From Amia ocellicauda (lineage: Eukaryota; Chordata; Actinopteri; Amiiformes; Amiidae), in the NCBI RefSeq assembly GCF_036373705.1, contig NC_089863.1:6857357-6921356 (forward strand): 64,000 nt of DNA, read 5' to 3'. Both the position numbers and the translations under genes were made by a program. Positions 1-14,000 of this stretch are shown here, piece after piece (positions within the stretch are counted from its first letter, which is position 1; every line of letters starts with the position of its first letter). The notes under the pieces are model-generated. The model was not told where the DNA came from. It made no database searches and worked only from the letters and a program-made list of their open reading frames with translations.

Positions 1-2668
1 TCGCTCCTGGAATCCCCTTCCAAAACCACCGCGAAAAAGGACTGAAGAGGAGGCCAACGAGAAAAATCACATCATTGTACTGTATATTCACATGAAGTGG
101 TGAATGATCAAATTATTAATGAGGAAACATTGATTTGAGATACCTGTTCTATGAAATAATGTTCTACACGGTTAACCTTACACCCTCTGATCCAATTCCT
201 CCATTTGTTGTTTTATTTTATTAGTGCTATATTGTCGTTTAATTGTATGATGATTTATTCTGTATTAACTTAATCAGAAGCCATAGGGACATGTGACCAG
301 ACTGGGATCTGTGTACGTCAATACAGACCCTGGAGGATTATAACATGCGGATATTTATAAAAAAAGTTGTGTGCGTCTCATTGCCGCGAAGTGTCAGTGA
401 TTATTATTAGTCTCCACATGAGAACAGTCTTATTTCCTTGCCAAATCTTTAATATTCTTCTTATGTTCATCTAAATACTTCTCACAGTTCTACACAGACC
501 CAGTGGGTCACCATGATCCGCAGCATGATGCCTGTGCCTTTTGGTATGGATATGATCCATAGTTATTTAAAATCGATGGAAAATCACATTGACAATGAAG
601 GAACCCTCGCATATTCTATTCCAGGCTCAGCTCTTGGACTTTTGTCATCTCCTGGAATTCACTCTATACCATCTCTGATCTTTTTTCACCATGTGTCCAG
701 TATATATAATGTATACCGAGAGAGACAGACAGAGAGACAGAGTCAAAGGAAGGGCCTGTGACCAGAGGAGATGGGAGGATGAGTTCAGGAGCTGTGCTGC
801 CGGGCCAGGCGTTGGTAGATCAAAACAAGTACAAACATGTGGGGGAGGCCTTCATCCAGCAGTGGACCGGCAAAGACGGGTGATGAGGAGGAGGATGTAG
901 AACAACTCCAGGATTATGCAAATTAGGTTGAGTCAGTCAGTCACAGGGGGGTAAAAAAAAGGACACAGAGATAGAGAGGTTTGACAAAAAACAACAGGCT
1001 GCCACCTGTCAGCCAATCAGCTTTATTCACCAGCCTGGGAGCTAACCAATCAACAAACAATACCCACAATGCCTCAGAGCTTTTCTCTTTTTTAAATTCT
1101 CCAGCATTTTCTTTTCTTGTGGAACAGAAATTGGCGACGACGCACAATAACAGGAATGCACAGTAATACAAAACAAACAAGACAAACTTCTCAAATAAGT
1201 TAAAATGGAAATAAAGTGCTTCAACGCAGACTGGCGCCGATTGTTAAAAACAAACGTACATCCTACACGAGGAAAATAAAACGCAAACGGACCGAGAGGT
1301 CGAAAGAACAGAATCCTTTTTCGTTGTTTCCTTTGCTTGTCCAGTGGAGTGCTACCCTGGTCTCAGCGGTGATGGATGCATTGTTTTAGAGCTCAGAACC
1401 AGGTCATGTTCTGGTCACACATGCAGAGACTTTTCCTACAGGGTCACGTGTCCCTGTCTGGAATGTTCAGTATCTCTGTACCCCCCACAATTTTCATATA
1501 AATCCTGTTGACGTACCCATGAGAGATAGAGAAAGGCAAGTAGAGTGGACATATAGGGGAAACACTATGGAGGTAATTTAAAACTGTGCAAGAGACTGTG
1601 ATAGTACAAGACAGGGACAGTAAAGAGTGAAAGTGTGAGTGTAAGACAGCATGTACACTGTCAATTATCCCAGAGGAGTGAAATCGACCGTCTCCATCTT
1701 CCACGACAACACAAGCCATCATGACAGAGAGACAGACGTGCACATACGCACAAAGATACACAGGCACACACACGCACACATGCAGATACGCACGCACGCA
1801 CTCAGACACGCACAAACTCACGGACAGGCATGCAGACAGTCCCACGCAGACACAGGCACGCACACGCCTGCTCACAAGCACGCGTGCAGATACACACAAA
1901 GACACAGGCACGTACACGCATGCTCACAGGCACACATGCAGACACGCACGCTCACAGACACACACTCGCACACACACAGAGATACTGAGGGATGAATCGG
2001 TATGAGGCTCGGAGGAGGAGAGTCTCGGTCTTAGCGTGTCTTTATCTCACCCTCATCGAAATCACGCCAACCCCCACAGTACAGCACAGGCACACGTATA
2101 CAGCACTCCAATCAACAGCATGTCATTCTTAGCAGTATTATTATTATTGTTAATATGAATAGTAGTACTAATTAGTACTAGTTAGTACCATTTACTGGTG
2201 AAGTTGTGCTCCAATAAGTGTGTTCACTAGAGGTGTATATGTACAGTACAGTGTCTCAAATGAATGTCTCAACAAGAACAACAATAACTACCGTACAGAC
2301 TCCAGCATGGTTTGTGTATTAGGACTGAACTGCGAACAGCCACAGGAACAAGTGGGGGCCCGTCTGGCTAACAAAACACACTGACTGCATCGGTACGAAA
2401 CTCCACGTCTGTGAACCGACAGCATTTGTAAGAGCGAATCGTAATTCCAAGATGATTCGTCCCGTCCAGTCCGAGACACCTCCCCAAAACACAGCGGATG
2501 ACGTCAAATAATAATACAAAAAAAACACATACAAAAAAATTAAATAAGTAAAAAAAAAAAAAAAAAAAACGCAATTTCCAGTTCGCACCTGGAGTCCACC
2601 CAGTCGATGAAAAGTCTGTGTCTGTTGGCTACTGATACCTGTCCGTCCGTCCCTGTCTCTGTCCGTCC
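1..2668. other. Left flank: intergenic / possible TRAPPC14 3' UTR
   Basis: No supported gene lies here. The minus strand from 2668 downward would be the TRAPPC14 3' UTR. The first AATAAA on the minus strand that I noticed is at 1022-1027, which would give a long UTR, so the true cleavage site is unresolved. The stretch also holds a poly-A run near 2550-2569 and a CA-rich block at 1720-1990. Short open frames at 2-100 and 513-900 on the plus strand were not recognised. Confidence 0.5.
1720..1990. repeat. Degenerate CA/CACG-rich simple-sequence block
   Basis: Imperfect repeats built from ACACACG, CAGACA and CACGCA run for about 270 bases. Open frames on both strands are low-complexity products of the repeat and not genes. 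Confidence 0.8.
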
Positions 2669-3956
2669 TTAACTGACAGGCTCCAGCACCAATACTTTGC
2701 ACTCCCTCTTGGCGATCTTGTCCAGCGAGAGGACAGCTTTCTCCTGGGGGTGGTACAGCGGCCGGCCAATGGGGGAGCCCACAGGGGGCGTGATGGCCCG
2801 GCGCTCCATAACACTGCCGGTCCTGCAAGGGACAGACAGACAGCAGGGGTCAGAGCTATACAGTCAGCTGTGCGGTGCGTGAACACTGAGGCATTGTGGG
2901 AGTCTGGAACAGTATTTATGGTACAGTGAATATACAGTTAGCAAAGTGTGTGTGTACAGTACAGTGTGTATGAAGTAAAAATAGTATACAGTACAGTGTG
3001 TATAGTAAGATTAGCATACAGTACAGTGTTTGCAGTGAAATTCATATGCAGTAGTGTCTAATAAAATGAGTATACAGTAAAGTGTGTGCAGTAAATGTAG
3101 CATACAGTACAGTGTGTGCAGTAAAATTTGTATACAATAGTGTGTGCAGTAAAATTAGCATGCAGTACAGTGTCCAGTAAAATTACTATGGAGTAGTGCA
3201 TCCAGTAAAATTAGTATACACTGCAGTATGTCCAGTACAATTAGTATACACTACAGTGTCCAGTAAAATTAGCATGCAGTTCAGTGTGTCCAGTAAAATT
3301 AGCATGCAGTTCAGTGTGTCCAGTAAAATTAGTATACAATACCATTTAGGTATCAAGGTGAACCGCTGGTACCGGTACTACCGCCCACCACCAGTATATA
3401 GTACAGTACAGAGCAGTGCAGGTCGTGTGTCGGTACCTCATGAGGTGCGAGCGCGAGGGCTGCTGGTGGGAGAAGGACTGCGAGCGGCCCAGGCTGGCCT
3501 GGTGTCTGTCCAGCAGGTCCCGGACAGCCGGGGACGATGGGCTGCTCTTGCGGGACAGGGGCCGGGCCTCGGGTGGGGGGTTGGACACTGATGCTGTGAA
3601 CTGCAGCTTTAGCTTCATGTGCTGACTGAGCTGGAGGAGGGGAGGAGGAGATGGAGGGGAGGGTAGAGAGAGAGAGAGGCAGCCAGGGGCAAAGGGAGGG
3701 AATCAAGGGGGAAATAAAGGCAGGAGAGAAAGGAGGAGGTGAGGAGTGAGAGAGAAAGGAGGGGGTAATTGGTTAGAGAGAGAGAAAGATTGAGGGGGAG
3801 CAAAAGAGAGAAAGAGAGAGGCATTTCAGATTTGAAATGTTAGTATCCATTCAGATGTGTTCATGCACTAGTTGTCTTTTTCAGGTTAAGAGCTTTGAGA
3901 TACATTGAAAGTCATTATAGTGAATACAAAGCAATAGAGGACAGGGCTGTGGCAGC

Positions 3957-3987
<31 letters not shown>

Positions 3988-4239
3988 TGGATGAGTAGAT
4001 AGATGGAAAGAGGTGGGAGGGGGGAGGGTGGGATGGTACCTCGAAGAGCCCGGACCGCAGAATCTGGAAGGCCACTGTAAAGGACAGCGTGCTGCCGCGG
4101 CGACAGTAACCCAGGTTACTGAGGGGGGTGTGGCACACCACGGAGCTGACCGACTGACACTCGTCCGCACACTGAGCACGACCTGAGAGAGAGAGGGAGG
4201 GAGAAGGTGAGTGGAGGATTAGGGACATCAGTTTAAACA

Positions 4240-4311
<72 letters not shown>

Positions 4312-6681
4312 CAGCCCCCTCTAACTCTTCCTCACCCACTCTTTCCTATCCCTTGCTCCCTACCTCCCCTTCACCTTTAAACTTTGCACTTCTCTCTTCT
4401 TCTATCTCTACCCTACTTCCCTCCCTCTCTCTGGTCCCCTCTCTCTCTCACCACTGTGGGCTCCCTCGGGCGTCCACACCAGCCTGACCGCCAGGAAGTC
4501 CTGCAGGTTGTTGAGCAGGGTGTACCTGACCCGGAAGTGCTCCCTGACCTTGACCGGGGACTCGCAGCTTGCGGTCATCACAAAGCGCGGCCTGTCCAGA
4601 CGGATACTGGGCAGCCTGGGAGAGGGGGAGACAGAGAGAGAGGGAGAAACAGTAAAAAAGGAAAATGGAGGGGCCAGAAGTTAATACAGACCCTGGGGAT
4701 TACAATGCATAGAGAGGAGAGAGAGGGAGACAATATCACTATCAGAGAGAGACGGACTGACCTGTAGTGGGTGTAGATGCTGTTGGTGAAGGGCAGTTTT
4801 GGAGTGGACCACTGCAGCACAGCAACCAGGGGCACCTCCAGACCCTGAGAGAGGCACACACAAACACAAATATCACTGACACCGTTACTGAGACTCTCAC
4901 ACACTCAATGCACCTTCCAGAGAGAGCCAGCGACTGATCTGTGCCCCCACCCCTCCATCTCTCACCTCTTTGTTGTCCTCCTGGGCCTGCTCGTTCACCT
5001 GCAGCTGAAACAGGAAATTGTGCTCCTCCAGGGCGCTGAGCATGCTGGGAAGGCGGCAGGAGAGGCTGTCCATCCTATAGAAGGAGGCCATGGCCACCTC
5101 GCCCGATTGATGGCTGTACGGCGGACGGGAAACAGGAAGCAGGTGGAAACGTTACGATGGGTTTGGACTGACACACAGCCACCGACTGACACGTATGACA
5201 GGCAGACAGAGGGGGTGGGGGGGGGGAACTGACCAGACGTTGTCCACCAGCAGGACGGACCCGTCGGGCATCATGGGCAGGTAGGAGGCGTTGAAGTTGG
5301 GCAGGATGCGGACGTCCCGGACGCACACCTCCTCCTGGGATGAGGCGTTGAGCACTGGCACAGACACAGGGGGGCATTAGGACGGCAACACACACATGGC
5401 AGAGGCTGGGGTCTCTAGGTTTTCCGTTCGTCCAGTCCAAATATAATTAGTCTCTCTTTCAACACCCCCGCCCCGCTTTCCCACCCTGACGAATCCTTCA
5501 AAAATCTGTGTAAAAAGTGGGGACTTGAATCAAGTCTTCAAAATCATGAAAGGCATCGACCACATCAAACCAGAGGAGCTTTTCCAGATCAGCAGAGACA
5601 CACGCACCCGGGGACACAAATGGAAATTGGGCTTCAAGGCATTCAAGACAGAAAACAGGAGACACTTCTTCACACAGAGAGTCGTTACAATCTGAATAAA
5701 CTCCCCAGCGATGTGGTTGAAGTGACAATTTGGGAACATTTAAAAATAGACTGGATAGGATCCTTGGATCACTCAGGTAGTAATGGACACCAAATGAGAA
5801 CAATGGGTCGAATGGCCTCCTCTCGTTTGTAAACTTTCTTATGTTCTTAGTGACATCACACACACACACACACACACACACACTCCTGTGCCATCCCCTA
5901 CCTTTCAGCACGGTGAGGTGCTTCCCTGAGACGGTCATCTGCTGGCACTTTACGGAGGGCGGCGGCAGGACGGTCAGGGTGGTGCTCACTGCGGGGGACA
6001 GGTCAGAGGGGAGAGAGAGGTCAAAGGGCGTCCGTCGTCACCCCCGCACTGGCTACTTCCATCCCTTCTCACACTTCCTTGTCCTCCCGATTCCTTCAGT
6101 ATTTCAACCCTTTTTATGATTGGACTGTAAGTACCTCTCTACCAATGGCTACCCTCCCCCTCGGCACACACAGGGTGTGGCTCCATTATGTGTGCACTTC
6201 CATCGGCTCGTTTGCTTGAGGTTGTGCGCTTATTGTGTTAACCGTGCTTTGAAAATGTCTCGTGACAAGTGTATGTCGCCCTTAACTGGGTATCTGCTAA
6301 AGAGTAATAATAATAAAATAAAATAATAATAATAATGGCGGTCAGTTATTCTGGTGTGTAGTTGGTTGGGATTGTGTATCCTGGTTCCTGCAGGGCTGGA
6401 GGCCGTGTGACAGAGTGGTGCATTGTGGGGACCTACACCGCACTGTGATTGGATAGGCTAACAGGACCGGCCCTGCAGTTGGAGGACTGTATGCTCAACT
6501 CTGCGCCGTGATTGGACAGCGCAACTAGAGCATGAGTTGACGCACAGTGTCCCGCTGAGACAGTATAAAAACAATCTTACAAATAAGGATCTGGAAATGT
6601 TTCGTTTTGTATATAAGCATCGTTTCATATTGTCTGGCTTCTTATTATAAAAATAAATGAATACATCGATAGATAGACAAA

Positions 6682-6724
<43 letters not shown>

Positions 6725-7988
6725 ATGTAGTAGTCCCACTGAGTCCATTTTGGTTCATCTTACTATGCCTTGAGTGTGTACTGTATATAAAAGTTAACTA
6801 ATTAAATGCCATTCTTAATTATATAGCTATAGATAGAACAATAACCTCAGCCTGTGTTTTGCAGCTGAGGTTGAGTATTGCAGATTACACTGAATTATGT
6901 ACTTTTTCTTTTTTTTTTTTGCTATATGCGGGCCATTTCAACACATGGTTAAATCAATATTTTGGACATGTGGCCCAAGATAGAAGTTGAGCTGCACACC
7001 TTTGTCTTATTTGAATCACACTTCCTGTTTCTCAATGGTGTTTCTCATCTTTCAATTCAAAGTTTTACTTTCCATATGGCCCACAACAGAAAAATGCAAA
7101 TTGCCCAAGTCTTTTGCACTGTAGTGTAGATACATGTATATATAAAGATTAATTGTATTATTAGCAAGAGGTGTTGCAACAAACTGTCTCTGTAACTGGG
7201 CTACTTGCCAGGAAGTAACTTGATCTTTTGACTGAGTGGTTGAGGTTTCCCTTCTCGGTACTAGTTTGAGAGTTGTTGTTTTTTCCTATCACTTTCCATA
7301 TTAAGGGGAAGTCTGTCTCGCTTAGCTTGAGTTCAAACCACAAACGTGTCCGACAGCTGGAGGCGTCTGCAAGATCGCACATAAGGTTCTGCTTTGTCTG
7401 TAGTAAACAAGACAGGTGTGAGAGACAGAGTAAACTGTGGTGCTAAGGGACTTTCACAAAGGAGCATAAAGCCTTTAAATGTCATCAGTGTCTCAGTCCT
7501 GGGTATTTAAAACCCTACAGACTGCAGGGCTGTGATGGGGCATTGTAACAGAACTCCAACGCTGTGATTGGATGGTGAGACAAAAACCGGGTGGAGGGGT
7601 GAGACTAACCCTGTGCCTTGAAGGTGTTCAGGTCCTCACGGAAGGTGTGGGTGGGGCTGCGGTGCTGCAGGATGGTGAGGTAGCCGTGCTCCCGAACCTC
7701 GGCCTTCTCCACGTCGCGCTTCCACACCGTCACTATCACCTGAACACACACACAGAGAGCATTACCACACTGTCACTATCGCCCGAACACACACACCAAA
7801 AACATACTGGAAAAACTAAAGAAAAGAACACATAATAATGTATCTCTGATTACCTGACCCCTGACATTTGACCCTCACCTTGACCTTGAGCGTGTTGACC
7901 GGCAGCTTGTCCAGGGACACCGTAAGGGGGAAGATGACCTCATCGCTGAGGACCACCGGCTCGTCCAGGGGAGACTGCCAGACGGACA

Positions 7989-8029
<41 letters not shown>

Positions 8030-11000
8030 ACAGACAGACACACAGTTAGTGCATCAATCACACAATCGCATCACTCCCAGGAGGGGGTCCCAAGGGTTTT
8101 CTAACACTGTGGCCCAGCGCTTTGTGGTATTGAGGCGTTGCAGACCACCATGATATGAATTATAGAAAATACACACACACGCCCTGATGAAATCCAATAA
8201 AACACAAATGTGTTTTTGTTAAAGAATAAAAATAAAGAATAAAACAATGACATTTAGACCTGCAGTGTTTGAAAGCGAGGCCCACAAATCAAAAAGAAGG
8301 AACGTCTGAAAAGAGAAATAAAGGAGAGAGAGACAGAAGGCACTTCACATTTCCTGACTGCAGCGGAGTCGGCCTGGGGAAGAACACGCTGTTTTTTTTA
8401 GCAGAGACACGCATCGCAACTCAGTCACCCAGCACAACGAGAGGCTGACTGACGTGTACATCCACCTCGGCACCGAGTCCCACCCACCGACTCCGTCAAT
8501 AAAGGTGTGGGCTGAAGCCAGGATGTACACAGAGGAACTTCCCCAAGCCTGTTGACACAAGCCGCCACGGCAGCAGCACACAGGCGTGCTCCCAGCCGGC
8601 CCTATAGGCTGAACACGCCAGATAGAATCCCTATTCCGGGTCACATGAAAGACTGCACCCAAGCCCCTGTGGGTAACTTCTTATATCCTGATTATTATTA
8701 ATGTTATTTATTTAACTTGTTTAACTCTCTTATCCAGGGAGACCGTTTACACAAGACGCATTTAAAAGCAGTATTACAATCAGTATAAAATACCATAAGC
8801 ACACATCGCAACACAACATAAGAACATAAGAGCATAAGAAAGTTTACAATTGAGAGGAGGCCATTCAACCCATCGTGCTCGTTTGGTGTCCATTGATAAC
8901 TAAGTGATCCAAGGATCCTATCCAGTCTGACTTTAAACATTCCCAAATTGTGGCTTCAACCACATCACTGGGGAGTTTGTTCCAGAGTGTGATGACTCTC
9001 TGTGTAAAGAAGTGTCTCCTATTTTCCGCTTTGAATGCCTTGAAGCCCAATTTCCATTTGTGTCCCCGGGTGCGTGTGTCCCTGCTGATCTGGAAAAGCT
9101 CCTCTGGTTTGATGTGGTCGATGCCCTTCATGATTTTGAAGACTTGAATCAAGTCCCCACGTAGTCTCCTCTGTTCCAGGGTGAAAAGGTTCAGTTCCTC
9201 AGTCTCTCAGTAGGACATTCCCTTCAGACCTGGAATAAGTCTGGTTGCTCTCCTCTGAACTGCCTCTAGAGCAGCGATATCTTTCTTGAAGTGTGGAGCC
9301 CAGAACTGTCCACAGTATCCAGATGAGCTCTAACTAGTGCATTGTACAGTCTGAACATCACTGCCCTTGTTCTCAATTCTACACGTTTGACAAAATACCC
9401 TAGGTACACAGAGAACAGTGTCTGTTGTCTTTCTGTACAGGATCACGTGTTCACGGAGTCCCGAGATCTTGAGCGTGACGGTGGGTGGCGTAACGGAACT
9501 GGAATTGAACGGGAGGCTAATTGATCAGATGTGTGACCGACCCCAGGGCTTCATGAGAACGATCCTCGGGATCACAAGTGGAGCCATTCAGGAGAAAAAG
9601 GGAAATGGGATTTTACGACAACAACAACTCTCTCCAACAAAGAGTTTATTCAAGCACCGCTCAGAATACGTGACTCCACACTGGGTTTGGTTTGCAATAG
9701 AACATCGCACAAAGTGCCGTCGCTGCACAGTGCACAGTGATGAACTGCACTGTGGTGTGGCATAGTGTTGTGTCAGTTACTAAAAGGACATCATATGCAA
9801 GACTAGAGCAGAGACACCCAAACTACAGGCCGCAGCCACACCAGGTTTGGTTGCACTGCAGAAAGGTACGGCATACATAATTTAGGAATAAATCAATCTT
9901 AATAATCAATCCTCTCATTACTAGTTTGGAAGTCTAAACACACAAAAAATACTTCTGATTTGGAAAGGTAGTGATGAAAACATTTTAAATGAGTTTGGTA
10001 TGAAGTGTTCTGACTGAAGTTGCTTAATATGTCAAGAGTCCGGAGCCGTGATGAAGGAGTACGATGTCAGATGACATTACGAAACAAAACAAGTCTCGAC
10101 ACCCACCAAATCCCAGGCCTTGTTTGGCTTTCCCACGTTATTTCATTGGGCTAGAGATGAGTGTTGCCCTCCGGCTGGGGTCTAGCAAGGTTATTGGCCC
10201 TCCAGGCGTTCAAGTTTGGGCACCGTTAGACTAGAGTCATTCCCCATTGGGAAATATGTGTCAATAAAACAGCTAGTAAAACACTGCTCAATAATTGGAG
10301 TGCACTGAATCACCAAACAAAGCCCAATATTGCAAAACACAGACCACTTTCCAGGTGACTAATTGTGTGCAGTGTTTAACACCACATTGATACATAGAAA
10401 ATCCATGAATAAGAAAAGCTGAATTCATTACCCGAACTTTATCTAACTGAGCTCAGCACAGTTCCTGGCTGAACAAGGCCAGATCACATTCATAATAAAC
10501 ATCCTCATATGTTCGCAGACAGGCAGACGCAGAGAAAGCAACTGCTGTGATTGCATTGCATTGTGTCCGTTTATTTATTTATGTATGCAAAAGCCATCCT
10601 CTCTACTCAAAGACACTCTGCATTGACAGCCTCACGGCCCGAAGCCATACATTTATCACAGTGCTTTTGTCAACCAAAACAAACATGATTTAGCAAAGCA
10701 ATTGTGCGCAGGGCGTTTGCATGATCTCACGTACAGCCCTTCAATTGAACAACCCAACACTGTCATCATAACCGTCCGATACAGCGCCTGTTATTAACGG
10801 CACCTCTACTCTGGCGCCGCTACATTGTTACGCCCTCCGTGCGATCAATAGAGAGCAGACAGATGGACACAGTGGACAGTGGACAGACACAGAGACGGAC
10901 ACACGGCACAGACACAGACACAGTGGACAGACACAGAGACGGACACACGGCACAGACACAGTGGACAGACACAGTGGACAGACACAGAGACGGACACACG

Positions 11001-11812
11001 GCACAGACACAGTGGACAGACACAGAGACGGACACACGGCACAGACACAGTGGACAGACACAGAGACGGACACACGGCACAGACACAGTGGACAGACACT
11101 GCACAGACACAGATACAGAGACGGACACAGTGGACAGACACAGGGATGCTGTGTGAAACGCTGTGAAAGTGCGGTTTCTGAACACCAGCTACACAGGAAA
11201 CGGCAACTTCCTAGTTGATAAACACTCAGCGTTGGGCTGCCTGTATTGTAAACACGCGTTATTACCATTAATATTGCCTGGTTTTGCATGCCGTGCTGGT
11301 TTGGGTATTTTAACCCCGCATACCTGCACTGGCGCCCGCCGGTACTCCCTCCCGCCGCTGCCGTTGTTGTTGTGGATGAGCAGCGGCTTGCACTCTCGGA
11401 AGCCCCGGCTACGGGCGTCCGCTCTCCCCGGCGCTGCCCCCTCGTCCTCGGCCTCCGCTGCCCCCTCGTCCCCGCTGCTGTGGTAGTCGTGGTGGGGCTG
11501 GGGCCGCGGTCGGCTCTCGCCTGGGCTCACGCTGGCCACCGCGCACAGAGAGCCGGCCAGCTCCTGCCAAGCCCGGCTGCTGGGGGGGTCCGTCCCGGAG
11601 CCTCCCACGCCGCCTCCAGCACCTCCACCCCCGCCGCCGCCGCCGCCGCCGCCGGTCCCCCCGTCTCGGCACCGCAGCACCAGCAGGAAGCGCACGGTCT
11701 CGCCGAGGTAGAGGTGGCTCCTGCGGGGGAGAGAGCGGTACCGCGCCGGGTCCGACAGGTCCGAAATGGGCACTGCGGGGAAATACATGAAATACTCGCA
11801 CTGGGACTCCAT
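2669..11812 (-). CDS. TRAPPC14: TRAPPC14 (MAP11/C7orf43): TRAPPII subunit and microtubule-associated protein, 11 coding exons
   Basis: Coding exons in transcript order: 11812-11324, 7974-7879, 7739-7610, 5988-5902, 5354-5234, 5113-4966, 4844-4762, 4615-4452, 4182-4040, 3630-3437 and 2822-2669. All inner boundaries have AG/GT and the total is 1809 bases (602 residues plus TAA). The product matches vertebrate TRAPPC14 along its length: N-terminal MESQCEY, then [31 protein letters not shown] in exon 2; [20 protein letters not shown] in exon 5; serine-rich [17 protein letters not shown] in exon 10; C-terminal [11 protein letters not shown]. From the family, it acts in TRAPPII, in vesicle tethering for ciliogenesis, and at spindle microtubules. 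The start is the ATG of MESQ; an in-frame ATG lies just upstream (11815) and another at 11824. Oddities are a long polyglycine tract in exon 1 and introns loaded with LINE fragments and satellites. Symbol confidence is high; exact exon edges come from reading by eye. Confidence 0.95.
2930..3345. repeat. Minisatellite in TRAPPC14 intron 10
   Basis: About fifteen imperfect copies of a roughly 30-base unit containing CAGTACAGTGTGT and CAGTAAAATTAG occupy most of the intron between the last two coding exons. Confidence 0.85.
3956..3984. repeat. (GA)n microsatellite
   Basis: Pure GA repeat in TRAPPC14 intron 9, within a longer purine-rich stretch (3630-4020). Confidence 0.9.
4240..4309. repeat. 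(CA)n microsatellite
   Basis: About 35 uninterrupted CA units in TRAPPC14 intron 8. Likely polymorphic in length. Confidence 0.95.
5517..5852 (+). mobile_element. CR1-like LINE 3' end, copy A (in TRAPPC14 intron 4, antisense)
   Basis: The plus strand encodes the tail of a LINE ORF2 protein ([20 protein letters not shown] and onward). It is followed by a short 3' UTR ending in the octamer-like tail TTCTTATGTTCTTA, the terminal style of CR1 elements. The same sequence recurs at 8816-9400 (minus) and partly at 46779-47300 (plus). It is 5'-truncated, has an in-frame stop, and sits antisense to the host gene. The clade name is inferred from the tail and protein, not from a search. Confidence 0.8.
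5857..5883. repeat. (CA)n microsatellite
   Basis: Short CA run directly after LINE copy A, ahead of exon 4. Confidence 0.85.
6680..6725. repeat. (AAAT)n microsatellite in TRAPPC14 intron 3
   Basis: About eleven AAAT units. The rest of this 1.6-kb intron (5989-7609) shows nothing recognisable. Confidence 0.9.
7990..8026. repeat. (CA)n microsatellite in TRAPPC14 intron 1
   Basis: CA repeat starting about 16 bases upstream, in transcript sense, of the exon 2 splice acceptor. Confidence 0.85.
8696..8810 (-). mobile_element. L2-tail / SINE-like fragment
   Basis: On the minus strand the fragment reads a degenerate version of the L2 3' tail (compare GCCCTGGATAAGGGCGTCTG at 57592-57611). It abuts LINE copy B. 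Confidence 0.5.
8816..9400 (-). mobile_element. CR1-like LINE 3' end, copy B (TRAPPC14 intron 1)
   Basis: Same family as copy A but longer. Reading the minus strand, it starts in the late reverse-transcriptase region ([10 protein letters not shown]), continues through [18 protein letters not shown] sequence in a shifted frame, then [20 protein letters not shown], and ends in the TTATGTTCTTATG tail. It is in sense with the host gene, 5'-truncated and frame-broken. Confidence 0.85.
10860..11150. repeat. 38-base minisatellite in TRAPPC14 intron 1
   Basis: Roughly seven copies of a 38-base unit containing CAGTGGACAGACACAGAGAC and GGACACACGGCACAGACA. It stays open in several frames on both strands because the unit lacks stops. 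The open frames are repeat artefacts. Confidence 0.9.
11626..11655. repeat. (GCC)n repeat coding polyglycine in TRAPPC14 exon 1
   Basis: GCC triplets on the plus strand read as GGC glycine codons on the minus strand. They form the core of the glycine tract after the RFLLVLRCR segment. Confidence 0.9.
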
Positions 11813-12060
11813 CATCAGAACCATGATTACTGCCTTTTTATATAAAACTGTTAAAATTAAAATAACGTCCCCGGTTGATCGGTCTTCTCGCCCCCCGCAT
11901 CACGGAGCAGCGCAGCCCGCCTCCCCGCTTTGACACATCTCACCTCCACAATGCAGCACCGCGCAGGCCGGAGCAGCCGAGCGCCGAGACAGCACAGGAG
12001 GTGGCTGCGGTAAAAAGGACAGGGCAGGGGAGAGCAATCTATCCCCGAGAAACAGCACAT
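11813..12060 (-). promoter_or_regulatory. Likely TRAPPC14 promoter / 5' UTR
   Basis: CpG-rich sequence directly upstream of the TRAPPC14 start, with GC-rich tracts at 11880-12000. The CpG-dense patch continues through coding exon 1 (11330-11810). No TATA box stands out. The transcription start is not determined. Confidence 0.5.
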
Positions 12061-12371
12061 ACATACATACACACACACACAAAGAAAAATCATAACACGT
12101 TTTGTTTATCGTTGAGGAGGATTTTGCCTATAGGGACATTTTCACTAGCTCTTTAGCAATATGATATTAAAGTAAATCAAGTAAAATTCATTGAAATAAT
12201 AATGAAAACAAAATATATAAGATGGTGTTTTATTTCATTTTTCTTCCAAATTTTGCTTATCTTCTGGCGAGTGCTAAGAATGTGGTTGGTGCACTGTGCC
12301 ACTTTATCTTGACGTGTATAATTCATATTTTTGTATTTAAAGTAGCTCATTTAAACATTCATTAACATATA

Positions 12372-13157
<786 letters not shown>

Positions 13158-13365
13158 TACATTTGTCTAATAATAATAATACAGTTAATATTATGTGTTT
13201 GTATAATTAGTTTTTGTATTCTCAATTCACACACTCATGAAAAAGATGTACAGTTAAGTTCCCCTTTTTAGGCTCATAGAGCCATGTCATCCTGAAATGT
13301 GCGATTTTGACAGATCTGTTCCAAACAACTATGACAAAACACCAAACACACACTCTTTCTCTCAC

Positions 13366-13400
<35 letters not shown>

Positions 13401-13960
13401 TACACACACATGCACATGCATGTCTCTCTCGCTGGCATTTTCCACTTCAAACCATGTGGTAAAGACAGTAAAGAGCTTAGAATCATCAAGTGGGGTCAGG
13501 GTCAGGGTTTGGTGTTGGGGGGAGGGGGGTTATAGGTTTATAGTCAGGGTTTATCAGTGTCTTCATTCAGTGGCTAAAGAAACTGTCAATTTGGACTACT
13601 TTAGCTAATTAAGTAACTGACTCGGCTCACTTGGTATAAAAAACAGACCACTGTGTACTGTACTGAACAGAAGCTCTAATATTCAGATATGTGCAATATT
13701 TTCTGTCTGGCCTCGAGTGCTGCCAGCAGTAAAGTGCCCAGTGTCTCTGTCTCTCTCTGATACACACAGACACACACTATAGTTTCCCCTCTCTGTCTGT
13801 CTCTCCCACTCTCTTTCTGTTGCTTTAGATTCGCCATACTATATTATCTGTATTAGTGACCCCTCCCCCATCTCTGTCTCTCTCTCTCTCTTGCTCTCTT
13901 TCTCTCTCTCTCTTTAGATTCAATCTACTGTGATGTCTGCTGTGACTGGTAATGACCCTC

Positions 13961-14000
<40 letters not shown>

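Noticed and set aside
2-103. Open frame at the left edge, possibly the last exon of a plus-strand gene (LAMTOR4 would be expected by human synteny)
   Set aside because: The 33-codon peptide does not resemble the LAMTOR4 C-terminus or any protein I recognise, and no splice acceptor can be seen because the window starts there.
780-886. Short plus-strand frame MSSGAVLPGQALVDQNKYKH onward, protein-like in composition
   Set aside because: Only about 35 codons, no recognised family, no clear splice context and no Kozak support. It could be chance.
1444-2005. Long open frames of Cys/Val- and His/Thr-rich peptides
   Set aside because: Translations of CA/GT-type simple repeats.
10820-11289. Several overlapping open frames of 85-153 codons on both strands
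   Set aside because: The 38-base minisatellite lacks stops in multiple frames; the peptides are repetitive and lie in an intron.
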